Assembly (NCBI RefSeq): GCF_965237655.1
Contig: NZ_CBDEGB010000001.1
Span: forward strand, 1,577,820 to 1,641,819
Direction: 5' to 3'
Source: Poriferisodalis sp965237655
Lineage (GTDB): Bacteria; Actinomycetota; Acidimicrobiia; Acidimicrobiales; Poriferisodalaceae
Length of the DNA: 64,000 bases
The position numbers were made by a program, and so were the translations under genes. This document shows, piece by piece, positions 26,870-36,107 of the stretch (positions within the stretch are counted from its first letter, which is position 1; each line of letters begins with the position of its first letter). The notes below the pieces were generated by a model. That model did not search any database, was not told the DNA's origin, and saw only the letters and a list, made by a program, of their open reading frames with translations.

Positions 26870-27120
26870 GCGTGTTCGAGAATCCCGAAGGGCGGCAGCC
26901 ACTGCTCGGCGACCTCTCCCACGAGCGCGTCGGACACAGCGTTCCTGAGTGCGGCGGGTGCCCCGATCATCGCTCCCTCACCTGCCCCGCGGCATCGTTC
27001 TCGCCATCAGTGAGTGTCACGAGGCGGACGATCTCAATGTCGGGGATCTCCATCGCGGTGGGGATGAGGCAGCCCATGTGAGTCACGGTCATGAGGTCGG
27101 CGTATTCGTCGCGACATTGG
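26870..27120 (-). pseudogene. C-terminal remnant of a molybdenum hydroxylase large subunit (CoxL/xanthine dehydrogenase-like)
   Basis: On the minus strand one frame reads YADLMTVTHMGCLIPTAMEI followed by PDIEIVRLVTLTDGE, and a second frame continues with MIGAPAALRNAVSDALVGEV. Both stretches match the conserved end of CoxL-type proteins (Y.LPTA.EIP.I ... G.IGAP.A..NAV.DAL). The frame change and the absence of upstream domains show a dead gene. Confidence 0.5.
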
Positions 27121-27202
27121 CTTTCGCTTAACTGGGCGCCGACTCCTTGCGCAACACCCCCTCGGGCTTGGCCATCGACAACGGTGGGCGGCACGGGTCG
27201 GG

Positions 27203-27682
27203 ATGTCGTCTTTGTGGAGCGCATGTCGGCCGGCGGCTGCCCGGCGGCCGTCGTCGCGAGACCGGACCCCCGCACCGGCCGAGCTCGCGGCCGCCGACGA
27301 CGCGGACTGGCGCCTCACACGACAGCTGCCCGCCATTGCTGCTGGCACGGTGACGACCACGCTGCCCGCTCACGGCATACCGCACTGGCACCAGCCCGGT
27401 CCTGATCGCCGGCGCGCCCTGATCGAGGCGTTGCTCGATTCCTGCGCCTCCCCCGCAGACGCGGATCGGTATGTCGCGCAAACGCCCGAGGCGGCAGTCA
27501 TCGGAGCCACCGAGATGGCGGGTGACCTCTCCCGCTGGAACCCGCGACGCTTGAAGGCCTACGAAGCTGTCGCCAACCACCGTTTCAGCTTCACCACTCT
27601 TGCGGTCGAGCCCGATGTCTGGGGAGCATGCGGTGCCGGCCGCGGAACAGTCGAGAGGAACCTCGCCGCCACTTCAGAGTAA
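27203..27682 (+). CDS. Hypothetical protein (uncertain)
   Basis: 159 residues from ATG 27203. The second half (RRALIEALLDSCASPADADR, then DLSRWNPRRLKAYEAVANHR) has protein-like composition and GC-rich third positions. The first 35 residues do not, so the true start may be later. No family was recognised. The stop overlaps the first operator dyad at 27679. Confidence 0.35.
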   Translation: MSSLWSACRPAAARRPSSRDRTPAPAELAAADDADWRLTRQLPAIAAGTVTTTLPAHGIPHWHQPGPDRRRALIEALLDSCASPADADRYVAQTPEAAVIGATEMAGDLSRWNPRRLKAYEAVANHRFSFTTLAVEPDVWGACGAGRGTVERNLAATSE

Positions 27683-27714
27683 CAGTATGTTACGCCTGAG
27701 TGACATGCTGTTAC
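27679..27714. promoter_or_regulatory. Tandem 15-bp dyad operators upstream of the secreted FnIII gene
   Basis: Two dyads of the form GTRACA-N3-TGTTAC: GTAACAGTATGTTAC (27679-27693) and GTGACATGCTGTTAC (27700-27714). Their starts are 21 bp apart, two helical turns, so a dimeric repressor could bind both on the same face. The next gene starts 46 nt downstream at 27761. Confidence 0.6.
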
Positions 27715-27760
27715 ATTCTCAGGGCGTCCTAAGCCCTTTTCGGTATTTCTGGAGAGATGA

Positions 27761-30367
27761 ATGGTGAATCCCCCTTGGCCCCTCGTTGAGCGCCGCAAGC
27801 CCACCCACGCCGGAGCCCGGACCGATGTGAGTACGCGGGCGTGCCGTGGGACCGGCCGGCGGCGCTTCGCGGTTGCGCTGGTGCTGGCTCTGGTCGCGGC
27901 GATGCTGACGGCTCCGGGCGCGCACGGCACCACGCCGTTGACCGCTTTGTTCGAGGACGTGCCCACCTCCCACGACGGCACCGAGTTCAGCCTCACTCTG
28001 AAGTTCACCGTCGAGCCTCTTTTGAGCTATGAGACTCTGCGCGACGACGCGCTCTTGGTCGCCGGCGGCACCGTCGCGTCGGCGAGCCGCGTGGCCGCCG
28101 GCCACGACGACCGCTGGAACATCACCATCGCGCCCTCGGTCGACGACAACGGCGACCCCACCGGCGAGAACGTCATCGTCACCTTGAGAGTCACCGCGTC
28201 ATGTGAGGATCTCGGCGCGATCTGCACCTCCGACGACCAGCCCCTGACCAACGCCGACGAGATCGAGGCCCGCATCCCGGGACCCGACAGCGCCAACGAT
28301 CCGCCTCCGGCAGTCACCGTGCCGGCCAGTCCGACGGGTCTGAGCGACGATTCGGTTTCCCATGACAGCGTCACGTTGAGCTGGGACGACCCCGTCGATT
28401 CCTCGATCACGGGCTATCAGGTGCTCAGGCGCAACCGCGACGGCGACGACTATGGAGACGGCAGCGGCGCGCCCGAGTTCGAAGTCGTCGTCGACGACAC
28501 CGGGTCGGCCGACGCGTCCTACACCGACACCCAGACGAGTCCTTCCACCAGGTACGTCTACCGCGTCAAGGCCCGCAACGCCCAAGGGCTCAGCGACCAG
28601 TCCGGCTATCTCAACGTCGACACACCCGCCCAGCCCGACGATGCTCCCGTCGACTCTGGCGCAACCGAGGACTCCGATGACTCAGGTGGCTCTGAGGAGA
28701 CTAAGGAGACTGGCGATTCGGGGGATGACTCCAGCACCGCGGAGACAGGTGCCCCTCAGAGATCGGCGAGGGGGCCTCGATCCACCATCACCCCGAAGAC
28801 CGGCGTAACCCCGAGGCAGAACTCGGACGACTGCTCCAGCGGCACGGGAACGAGCTGCACGATCGCGATCGGCACGCCCAAGAGCGGCAGCATCGAGACG
28901 GCGGGCGACGTCGACGTGTTCAAGATGCGACTGGCGACCAACACCATGTACACCGCGACCGTGGACGGCGGCAGCGGCGACGCCAAGCTGGGCAGCACGG
29001 CCCAACTCAAGTGGCACCACCCCAACCTCGAATTGATTGTCTTATCCCCTGCGGCGACCACCGTCGACATCAACACCGCGTACGCACTGAACCCCGGGTC
29101 GTCCGGCAGCCTCGACACCACCGAGGGCAGCCCCACCCGTTACAAGCGGGTGATCACGATCTACGTCGAAGTCGGCGGCAGCGGCGGCGCGACGGGCACC
29201 TACACCGTCACCGTCGCCCCCAAGGCCGACGACTGCAGGGCCGGCACGAACACCACCTGCGCATTCGAGGAAGCCGGCGGCGCTGTTGGATACACCAACA
29301 TCGAAAGGCCGGTATTCCGTGCGGAAGGCAACATCGAACGCAGCCAGGACGTCGACTGGTACAGAACGCCCACGCTGCTCGTCGGCAACGAGTACGTGAT
29401 CGCCGTCACGAGCGAAGTCTTCGGAGACAACACCCAAGCCCACGCGGTGAAAGACCCGCAGATCGTGGGCTTGTACACCGGCAGCGGCACAAAGATTCCC
29501 TTCACCGCCAACCGGGACCAAGGATTGCGCAGGGCTGGGATCGGCTACGTGGACTACTTCAGGCGATTGTCCCTGAACCGGCAGGGCGAAATTGATCAGG
29601 CAAGTGCGGAGCACATCCGGCCCCTGCAACCCCACTACCCGAACGGTGCGTTCGTCGATGCTGTGATGACGCTGACCCCGGGGCGCAGCCGCGAGTACTT
29701 CGTGGGTGTCGGCAGTGAACTGGCCCTGACGGGCAGCTACGCGGTCAACTTGTACAGAGTGAGTCGAACTCAGCTCTTTACGGACCCCCAACAGTACTCA
29801 GTGCGAGGCAGCGGGAATCTTGGATCCCGTCAAGACGAGCCCAACACGCCAGGGGATACAACATCATTCGTATTCTACGATCCGGGATTCAGCGGCGCTT
29901 CCGTCGGCGGCGTCATCCAAACCTGGAAGAGCCGCGAGTACAGGGAGGCTGGGTTTGGCGACCGTCTTGGGATCGGGGCGGAGAACGATCACGACTGGTT
30001 CGATACATATCTGAGAAGCGGCAGAAGATACGAGATCACCCTGGAAAGCCGAGAAATATTCGACCAAATCATCTCCCGCAATCCGCGCGTGCACAGAAGC
30101 TTCCCGTCAGGTCTGCAGCTGATGGGAGTGGTGCGAGACAACGGCCTGTCAATCGTGCCGGGCACCCAAGTTCCCTTCACAAAACGCCTGGAATTCACAG
30201 TTCCCACGACCGGCGACTACTACATCGTCGTGGCCGGCATAACGAACCTCTACAACATCAACTTGAGCGGGCACAGCAGCGAATACAGGGCCACGGACAT
30301 GTTCAAAGGCCACAAATTGTCGCTCGAAGGGGGTCACTACCAGCTGAGCATCAAACGACTGTCGTAG
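27761..30367 (+). CDS. Secreted FnIII protein with pre-peptidase-like domains
   Basis: 868 residues; ATG 27761 follows GGAGAG. A basic N-region (to about 36) and hydrophobic stretch (FAVALVLALVAAMLTAPGAHG) form a long signal peptide. Next comes a ~120-residue beta module (LTALFEDVPTSHDGTEFSL, ending ARIPGP) that recurs at the C-terminus of the deacetylase at 49776-51659. Then an FnIII domain (about 188-288; SHDSVTLSWDDPVDSSITGY), a Ser/Thr/Glu linker and three PPC-like beta modules, each with a DVDW/DVDVF/DHDWF motif. It is an exported surface or wall-associated binding protein with no catalytic motif. Its second half resembles the truncated protein at 34377-35164. Confidence 0.85.
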   Translation: MVNPPWPLVERRKPTHAGARTDVSTRACRGTGRRRFAVALVLALVAAMLTAPGAHGTTPLTALFEDVPTSHDGTEFSLTLKFTVEPLLSYETLRDDALLVAGGTVASASRVAAGHDDRWNITIAPSVDDNGDPTGENVIVTLRVTASCEDLGAICTSDDQPLTNADEIEARIPGPDSANDPPPAVTVPASPTGLSDDSVSHDSVTLSWDDPVDSSITGYQVLRRNRDGDDYGDGSGAPEFEVVVDDTGSADASYTDTQTSPSTRYVYRVKARNAQGLSDQSGYLNVDTPAQPDDAPVDSGATEDSDDSGGSEETKETGDSGDDSSTAETGAPQRSARGPRSTITPKTGVTPRQNSDDCSSGTGTSCTIAIGTPKSGSIETAGDVDVFKMRLATNTMYTATVDGGSGDAKLGSTAQLKWHHPNLELIVLSPAATTVDINTAYALNPGSSGSLDTTEGSPTRYKRVITIYVEVGGSGGATGTYTVTVAPKADDCRAGTNTTCAFEEAGGAVGYTNIERPVFRAEGNIERSQDVDWYRTPTLLVGNEYVIAVTSEVFGDNTQAHAVKDPQIVGLYTGSGTKIPFTANRDQGLRRAGIGYVDYFRRLSLNRQGEIDQASAEHIRPLQPHYPNGAFVDAVMTLTPGRSREYFVGVGSELALTGSYAVNLYRVSRTQLFTDPQQYSVRGSGNLGSRQDEPNTPGDTTSFVFYDPGFSGASVGGVIQTWKSREYREAGFGDRLGIGAENDHDWFDTYLRSGRRYEITLESREIFDQIISRNPRVHRSFPSGLQLMGVVRDNGLSIVPGTQVPFTKRLEFTVPTTGDYYIVVAGITNLYNINLSGHSSEYRATDMFKGHKLSLEGGHYQLSIKRLS

Positions 30368-30609
30368 TGCCGACCGAGGTCGGCCGCTCAGCAGCGCCAA
30401 CCCACAAGTGACCAGTCCGGGGACGCTCGCGCAGCAAGACGCCGCGGCTCACGGCTGCCTCGCCGCTCCTGAAGGCCAGCCGGACGTCCTCGCCAGCGGA
30501 CACCTGCCGTCCGACGAGCGGGTCGTGTGCCGATGGCCATGGCCGCGGGATGCTGTCCAAGCAGTGTCAGAAAGCACCGCTGGGTCGAGGTGCTCATGGA
30601 GGTACTCAC
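30368..30609. other. Intergenic region before the SIR2-like gene
   Basis: No gene seen. GGAGG lies 9 nt upstream of the ATG at 30610. Confidence 0.4.
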
Positions 30610-31128
30610 ATGACAAGGCAGGCTGCACGATCTCAACAACGCAGCGGGTTCACCTTCCTGCTGGGGGCGGGCTTCTCGAAGGCGGTCGACCCGCGGATGC
30701 CGACCACCGCTGAGATGTTGGTGGGCCTCAAGGAAGCCGCGCTTGACGAGGACTGGCCGTTTTCGGTCGAGTCAGGCATCGAGCGTTTCGACGACCTGGA
30801 GTCGTGGTTCGATTCGGCGGCCGTTCCGCAGCCCTACTGCAGCGACTCAGAGAACAGTTCCGCTCACGGAGTGTTCCAGCGAGCGACACAGTGGATCGCG
30901 AAGCACATCAGCGACATCGAGCTTCAGATCGTGCGCGAGCCGAATCCTGCTGAGTGGCTGTCCGAGTTTTTGGAGTTCGTCGACCGCGAGCGTTCTCATC
31001 TGACCACGCTGAACTACGACACCGTCGTTGAGCGCGCCTGGAGCACCGGCAGCGACGACTGGCAGGTCGATCTCCGCCTTGGAGCGCCGCGGCGCCTGTC
31101 AACCTTGGTGACACAAGTTTGTTGGTGA
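30610..31128 (+). pseudogene. SIR2-like domain protein, truncated by an IS
   Basis: ATG 30610 is preceded by GGAGG. The first ~160 residues show the SIR2-like NAD-binding start FTFLLGAGFSKAVDP and the later LTTLNYDTVVERAW motif (the N-Y-D loop). Bacterial SIR2-like proteins of this type are NADases in abortive anti-phage defence. From about 31086 the frame runs into an IS3 end (TGTCAACCTTGGTGACACAA) and stops at 31128. A normal protein would be at least twice as long. The missing half is not found on the other side of the IS complex. Confidence 0.75.
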
Positions 31129-32390
31129 TTTGGTGGGTGCTGGTGGTCTTCTTGGGTGGGTTGATGTAGACGATCTCGGGGAGTTCGGTTGGGGTTGGCC
31201 GGCCTGCGACGAAGCGTTCGGGGTGGGCGGCGAACGCCTGGTTCAGGACTTGGGTGCGGTGTTGGCGGATCTCGGCGGCGGTGCGGTGGTAGACGCTGGC
31301 GGGAGTGCGGTAGCCGATGCCGGAGTGGCGGTGCTGGTAGTTGTGCCATCGCGAAGAAGCCGACGCTGAAGGCTCGGGCGTCGTCGATGCCGGCGAACCT
31401 GCCGGGGAACTGTGGCCGGTATTTCATGGTGCGGAACTGCGATTCGGAGTACGGGTTGTCGTTGGGGGTGCGGGGCCGGGTCACCGATCTGGTGATCTCC
31501 AGGGTGGCGAGCAGCTGAGCGACTGGTTTCGCGGCGGGGACGCCTCGGTCGGAATGGATCGTCAACGCCTTGGGGTCGACGTCGTGGCGGGCGACGGTCT
31601 CGTCGATGAGGCGGCGGGCGAGCTGGGCGTTCTCGACGGTGGCGAGCATCCAGCCCGGCACGTAGCGCGAGAACAGGTCCAACAGCACGCAGACGCAGAA
31701 GAAGTTCCGTTGGCGGGGCCGCGCAGCCCGGTGATGTCCCATGACCAGATGTCGTTGGGGGCCTGCGCGGCGAGCTCGGGGCGGGACCTCGGAGGGTGGG
31801 CGGCCTGGCGGCGGCGCTCGATCACGGTGCCATGGGCGGCTCGCAGGAGCCGGTACATCGTGGCTGGTGACGCCAAGTAGCGGCCCTCGTCGAGCAGGGT
31901 CGCCCACACCGTGGTCGGGGACTCGTCCACGAACCGGTCCGAGTGCAAGACCTCGAGCACCTCGGCCCGCTCGTCGTCGCTGAGCGCTCGGGGATGGGCT
32001 GCCCGGCGCCGCTCGATGACCGCGGCCGAGTCCGGTTCGGGTCGGCGTCGCCGGCACTGCGTCGCCCGGGACCGGCCTGGACGCGACGCACCGACAGCTC
32101 CAAGCCCCCGCATGCAGCACCGGTGCTCCATCCCGCGGCCTCAGCGCGCCCGACCAGGCCCAGCAGTGCTGCCTTGTCGGCCGCGTCCACCCTGGCAGGG
32201 ACCCGGCCGCTCAGCCCCAATGCCCTTTTCCCTCCAACAGCGTCAGCCGCACCGCCATCTCCGCCAACGCCGCACGAAGACGCTCCGCCTCGGCCCGAGC
32301 CTGTTCCAGCTCCACATCGCGCACCGAGTCCCGACGCCCAGCACAGCACACGCCGCCGTTGTCGCCATGTGCGCTTCGAGCTCAGCAACG
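31088..32390 (-). pseudogene. Decayed IS3-family element (OrfA/OrfB in pieces)
   Basis: The minus strand reads as one IS3 transposase only if frames are switched. RALSDDERAEVLEVLHSDRF, then APNDIWSWDITGLRGPA lie in one frame (to about 31720). LLDLFSRYVPGWMLATVENA, then IHSDRGVP and DNPYSESQFRTMKYRPQFPG lie in a second. HYQHRHSGIGYRTPASVYH, then PEIVYINPPKK lie in a third, ending near 31095. Aspartates and the ESQ glutamate of DDE are still visible. Only one end (TGTCAACCTTGGTGACACAA, 31097 side) is recognisable, so the other was deleted. Confidence 0.75.
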
Positions 32391-32400
32391 GCGGGCGCGA

Positions 32401-32676
32401 TCACGGCTTCGACCTCGGATCGGTGTCCGCGCTCTTGGAGAGCTCTTCGGAGAGCGCCGAGACTTTTCCCTGCGCCTCGATCACCTTCTCGGCGGTCCCC
32501 AGACGCTGCCGGCCACGCTCATTGTCGGCCTCCAACGCGGCAATGCGATGATCCCGGGGACGGCGTCGGGACCGGACCGGCCGCGCTTGTTGCTGAGCCC
32601 CTCGACCGCGCCAGCAGCAGCCTGCTTGCGCCACTCCGAGATCAACGACCAATACAAGCCCTCCCGGCGCAACAAC
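32401..32676 (-). pseudogene. IS transposase OrfA remnant
   Basis: The frames contain LRREGLYWSLISEWRKQAA and, shifted, ENERGRQRLGTAEKVIEAQG with KVSALSEELSKSADTD. This is the LRREGLYxSLISEWRKQ... orfA type of IS3-like elements. It is frameshifted, without orfB. Part of it is duplicated at 32842-32925. Confidence 0.6.
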
Positions 32677-33002
32677 GCGCCCTTCTCCCCATCGGGGATG
32701 TGTTGCGGCTGAGTTTGTGTCGCTGGTGGCGGTTGGTTTCAGCCTGCATGGGAGGGTTCTTGACCGGGCGTTGAGGGGTTCTGTTGAGTATCGAGCCTGG
32801 TGTGAAGAGGAAGCGGTTCTTGGCGCCGCAGGAGAAGTACGAGCAGCCTGCTTGCGCCACTCCGAGATCAACGACCAATACAAGCCCTCCCGGCGCAACA
32901 ACGCGCCCTTCTCCCCATCGGGGATGTGTTGCGTCTGACTTTGTGTCGCTGGTGGCGGTTGGTTTCAGCCTGCATGGGAGGGTTCTTGACCGGGCGTTGA
33001 GG
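32616..33002 (+). repeat. 161-bp direct repeat (32616-32776 and 32842-33002)
   Basis: Two near-identical copies (differences seen at 32708/32934 and 32713/32939) separated by 65 bp. The copies span the OrfA remnant and the left 70 bp of the IS at 32930. The 65-bp spacer encodes EPGVKRKRFLAPQEKYE, the start of a different IS OrfA. The arrangement suggests nested insertion followed by duplication. Confidence 0.85.
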
Positions 33003-33008
33003 ATCTGG

Positions 33009-33275
33009 ATGCTGCTCGTGCTCGTGCGTGGGGAGACCACGGTGAGCGAGGCGGCCGATCGGGCGCGTGTGGACCGGTCGACGGCAGCGAAGCTGCGCGA
33101 GGTGGCGCGGCAGGGCGCGCTCGATGTGCTGGCGCGGTCGCGTCCGGGCCGGCGGGACAAGCAGCGAGATGTGGAGGCCGAGGCGGCGGGGGCCGAGGTC
33201 GAGCGTCTGCGCACAGCGTTGGCCGAGATGGCGGTGAGGTTGACGTTGGCGGAGGGAAAAGAGCGTTGGGGCTGA
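33009..33275 (+). CDS. IS3-like transposase OrfA
   Basis: About 88 residues from ATG 33009; earlier GTG/TTG starts back to 32943 are possible. Helix-turn-helix VSEAADRARVDRSTAAKLRE and a C-terminal coiled helix (AEVERLRTALAEMAVRLTLAEG). Its end overlaps orfB at 33266 next to GGGAAAAG, a likely -1 slippage site. Confidence 0.8.
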   Translation: MLLVLVRGETTVSEAADRARVDRSTAAKLREVARQGALDVLARSRPGRRDKQRDVEAEAAGAEVERLRTALAEMAVRLTLAEGKERWG

Positions 33276-34342
33276 GTGGCCGGGTCCCGCGTCGGGTGGA
33301 TGCGGCCGCCAAGACAGCGCTGATGGATTTGGTCGTGTGTGCCGAGGCGGCCGGGTGGAGCACCCGGGCGGCGTGCGTGCGCCTGGAGCTGTCCCAGCGC
33401 CGCCTCGAGCGGTGGCGTGGCCGCGTCGCGAGCGGTGAGGGCCTCGACGACGCGGCGCCGGTCGGGGGCGCGGTCCACGGGCTCACCCCCGATGAGCAAG
33501 ACGGGATCGTGGCGGTGTTCAACGAGTGGGGCGACATCGACTCATCGCATCGCAAGCTCGCTCACCGGGGGTCGTGGCTGGGTCGGTTCTGGGCCGACCC
33601 GTCGGGCGTGCGACGGGTGCTCGAGCGCCGCGACCTGCGCTTTCGCGGTCCCAAGCGGCATGCACGCTCGCCTCGCAGGCCGTGGCCGGCGTGGGTCGAG
33701 CAAGCCCCGAACCGGATCTGGACCTGCGACACGACGCATTGGACCCGAGCCGGGGCGGCCACCACGGTGATCTGCGACGTGATCTCCCGCAAACCGATCG
33801 CCGACGTCACTTCGGCCGATGAGACCAGCATCGAGGTCCAGGCTGTGTTCAACCGGGCACTGCGCGCAGAAGGCCTCGATGACGTCATCGAACAGCGCAA
33901 CCCCCAAAGCACCCCATGGGACCCCGACTCCGACGGAGTGCCGGTGCTTTTGGTGATGTCGGACAACGGCCCTCAGATGCGCTCGGGGACGACACGGGAG
34001 TTCATGGCGCTGTGCTGGCTCGCCACCCACTACGGCCGGCCCGGCACCCCGACCGGCCAAGCCTGGATCGAGAGCCTGTTCGGGCACCTCAAGACCGAAC
34101 AGCCCCACCTCGAACTCATCGACGACATCGACGTGCTCCGCGCCGAGCTCGAAATCCAACGCGAGCGCTGCAACACCATCCGACTGCACGCCGGCATCGG
34201 CTACCTCACCCCCGACCAAGAACACCGCGGCCAAGGAGACACCATCCGAGCCGCCCGACGCGACGGCCTCGCCCGAGCCCGCCGACAACGCATCGCCTAC
34301 CATCGAAACCACCCACCCCGAGGACCCGAACATGCGGGCTGA
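33266..34342 (+). CDS. IS3-like transposase OrfB (DDE integrase)
   Basis: 358 residues. DDE triad: aspartate in WTCDTTHWTR, aspartate in VMSDNGPQM and glutamate in QAWIESLFGHLKTE. The HRKLAHRGS block and basic C-terminus are shared with the transposase at 17198-18278, so the two elements are relatives. Uninterrupted and probably functional. Confidence 0.9.
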   Translation: MGLSGRVPRRVDAAAKTALMDLVVCAEAAGWSTRAACVRLELSQRRLERWRGRVASGEGLDDAAPVGGAVHGLTPDEQDGIVAVFNEWGDIDSSHRKLAHRGSWLGRFWADPSGVRRVLERRDLRFRGPKRHARSPRRPWPAWVEQAPNRIWTCDTTHWTRAGAATTVICDVISRKPIADVTSADETSIEVQAVFNRALRAEGLDDVIEQRNPQSTPWDPDSDGVPVLLVMSDNGPQMRSGTTREFMALCWLATHYGRPGTPTGQAWIESLFGHLKTEQPHLELIDDIDVLRAELEIQRERCNTIRLHAGIGYLTPDQEHRGQGDTIRAARRDGLARARRQRIAYHRNHPPRGPEHAG

Positions 34343-34376
34343 ATCCCCCAGCCGAAGCGACATCACGTCAGACACA

Positions 34377-35164
34377 CGTCAGTCGGTGTCCAGAACGACT
34401 GGCAGGGGGGCACGTACAACCTGTTCGCGGACGATGTGACCGACGGTGTTCCCGACGACTGCGGCCAGGACGCGGCGTCGGCGTGCTCGCTGAGCGTCCC
34501 GGGCTCGAAGCGGGGCAACTTCGAGGTCGACGGCGACTCGGATTGGTTCGCGGTGGATCTGGCAGCGAACAAGACGTACCGGTTCAATCAGACTGGCGTG
34601 TCGATCGGGTTCGGCCCGGTGACGGGGGTGACGCTGTGGGATCCGAAGATCCTCAGGATCTACGACCAGCACGGGATACGGTTAGCGGGCACATCTGGCG
34701 GCAACAGCTGGTCGGGCGATCTGGAGGCAGAGGTGGAGTTCGCGCCGCTGGTGTCGGACACCTGTGACCTGACCGCGGGCGCTGTCGTCGATAGGGGGCC
34801 CAATGGCGTGGGCACGTATCGGTTGTCGGTGAGCAAGGTGGGCAACGCGCCGCCGCCGCCGGACGACTACCCGGGTGACGACTCGACGTTGGGGTCGGTG
34901 CTGGTGGGCGAGTCCGAGGACGGCGAGATCGACTTCCGCGACGACCGGGATTGGTTCCAGGCGTGGCTGGTGGGCGGCGCGGAGTATGCCATCACCGTGG
35001 AGGGCACAGGATCGGACGCGCTAGACGACCCGCGGCTGGGCGGTGTGTACGACTCGCGGGGCAGGATCGTGTCCACCGACGCCGACGGCTGCTGCCTCGT
35101 CGACGCCGACGCCGACGAGGCATGGACCGGCACCTGCGCCCTCACCGTCAACAATGCCCAATGA
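34377..35164 (+). pseudogene. Secreted PPC-like protein, 5' end removed by IS
   Basis: The frame is open from the IS boundary (VGVQNDWQGGTYNLFADDVT) to TGA 35162-35164. Two pre-peptidase-like beta modules carry FEVDGDSDWFAVDL and IDFRDDRDWFQAWL. These resemble repeats in the 27761-30367 protein. The signal peptide and N-terminus are missing. The stop overlaps the ATG of the ABC ATPase (ATGA at 35161), so the lost full-length protein was encoded as the first member of a surface-protein/ABC-exporter operon. Confidence 0.8.
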
Positions 35165-36048
35165 CAGACCGCACCCAGACCAGGACCCTGCACGGTGGTC
35201 GTCGCCCGTCGGATGCCATGAGTGACGCGGCCACCCAGCCCGCGGAGTCCGTTGCTGCTGCCCGGGTGGTGGGCGCGGTCAAGATCTACGGATCGGGCGA
35301 GACCGAGGTCCGAGCCCTCGACAATGTGGACATCACTTTCGAGAGAGGGTGCTTCACCGCGATCATGGGCCCGTCGGGGTCGGGCAAGTCCACGCTCATG
35401 CACTGCATGGCCGCTCTCGACGACCTCACCGAGGGCCAGGCCTTCATCGGCGACACCGATCTGAGCACCCTCTCCGACAGAGAGCTGACCAGGCTGCGCC
35501 GCGACCGGCTGGGGTTCGTCTTCCAGGCTTTCAACCTGGTTCCCACGCTGACCGCCATTGAGAACATCACCTTGCCAATGGACCTGGCCCGGCGTGAGCC
35601 CGACCGGGAGTGGGTGGACAGCGTGATCGCCACGATGGGCCTGGGCGACCGTTTGGCCCACCGGCCCAACGAGCTGTCCGGCGGCCAGCAGCAGCGGGTG
35701 GCGTTGTCAAGGGCGCTGGCCAGCAAGGCGGAGATCATCTTCGCCGATGAGCCCAGCGGCAATCTTGACTCCCGGTCTGGAACCGATGTCATGCGGTTCA
35801 TGCGCCAAGCGGTGGACGATCTGGGCCGGACCGTCGTGATGGTCACCCACGACGTCAAGGCGGCGTCCTACGCCGATCGGGCAGTGTTTTTGGGTGACGG
35901 GAGCCTCCGAGGCGAGATGCTCAACCCCACCGCCGTGGAGATGCTCGACTACATCAAGATCCTGCAAGTGGGCCACTTCGTCCGGAGCACACCCGGGGGG
36001 GCCACGATGGACGAAGTCCTGGAATTCATGGAGGACATGGATGATTGA
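35161..36048 (+). CDS. MacB/LolD-type ABC transporter ATPase
   Basis: 295 residues from ATG 35161 (ATG 35218 also possible). Walker A GPSGSGKST, Q-loop VFQAFNLVPTLTA, signature LSGGQQQR, Walker B IIFADEPSGNLDS and the switch histidine in VMVTHD are all present. This subfamily drives mechanotransmission rather than bulk transport, working with FtsX-type permeases. A ~35-residue C-terminal extension (GHFVRSTPGGATMDEVLEF) is longer than usual. The partner permease starts 60 nt downstream. Confidence 0.93.
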   Translation: MTDRTQTRTLHGGRRPSDAMSDAATQPAESVAAARVVGAVKIYGSGETEVRALDNVDITFERGCFTAIMGPSGSGKSTLMHCMAALDDLTEGQAFIGDTDLSTLSDRELTRLRRDRLGFVFQAFNLVPTLTAIENITLPMDLARREPDREWVDSVIATMGLGDRLAHRPNELSGGQQQRVALSRALASKAEIIFADEPSGNLDSRSGTDVMRFMRQAVDDLGRTVVMVTHDVKAASYADRAVFLGDGSLRGEMLNPTAVEMLDYIKILQVGHFVRSTPGGATMDEVLEFMEDMDD

Positions 36049-36107
36049 TGTCGGGCCATGTCAGGGGTATCCCCCACGCCGGTGCGTCCTGATTCGGTAG
36101 CGGTCCG

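Larger units (their letters stand above)
32930..34376 (+). mobile_element. IS3-like insertion sequence, intact
   Basis: 1447 bp. The ends are TGCGTCTGAC (32930) and the inverted TGTGTCTGAC (34376), with inner matches (TGTCGCT, TTCAGCC, GCATG). It carries overlapping orfA and orfB. Flanking triplets are TGT and CGT, so no clear target duplication. It sits at the 5' boundary of the secreted-protein fragment at 34377. Confidence 0.85.
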
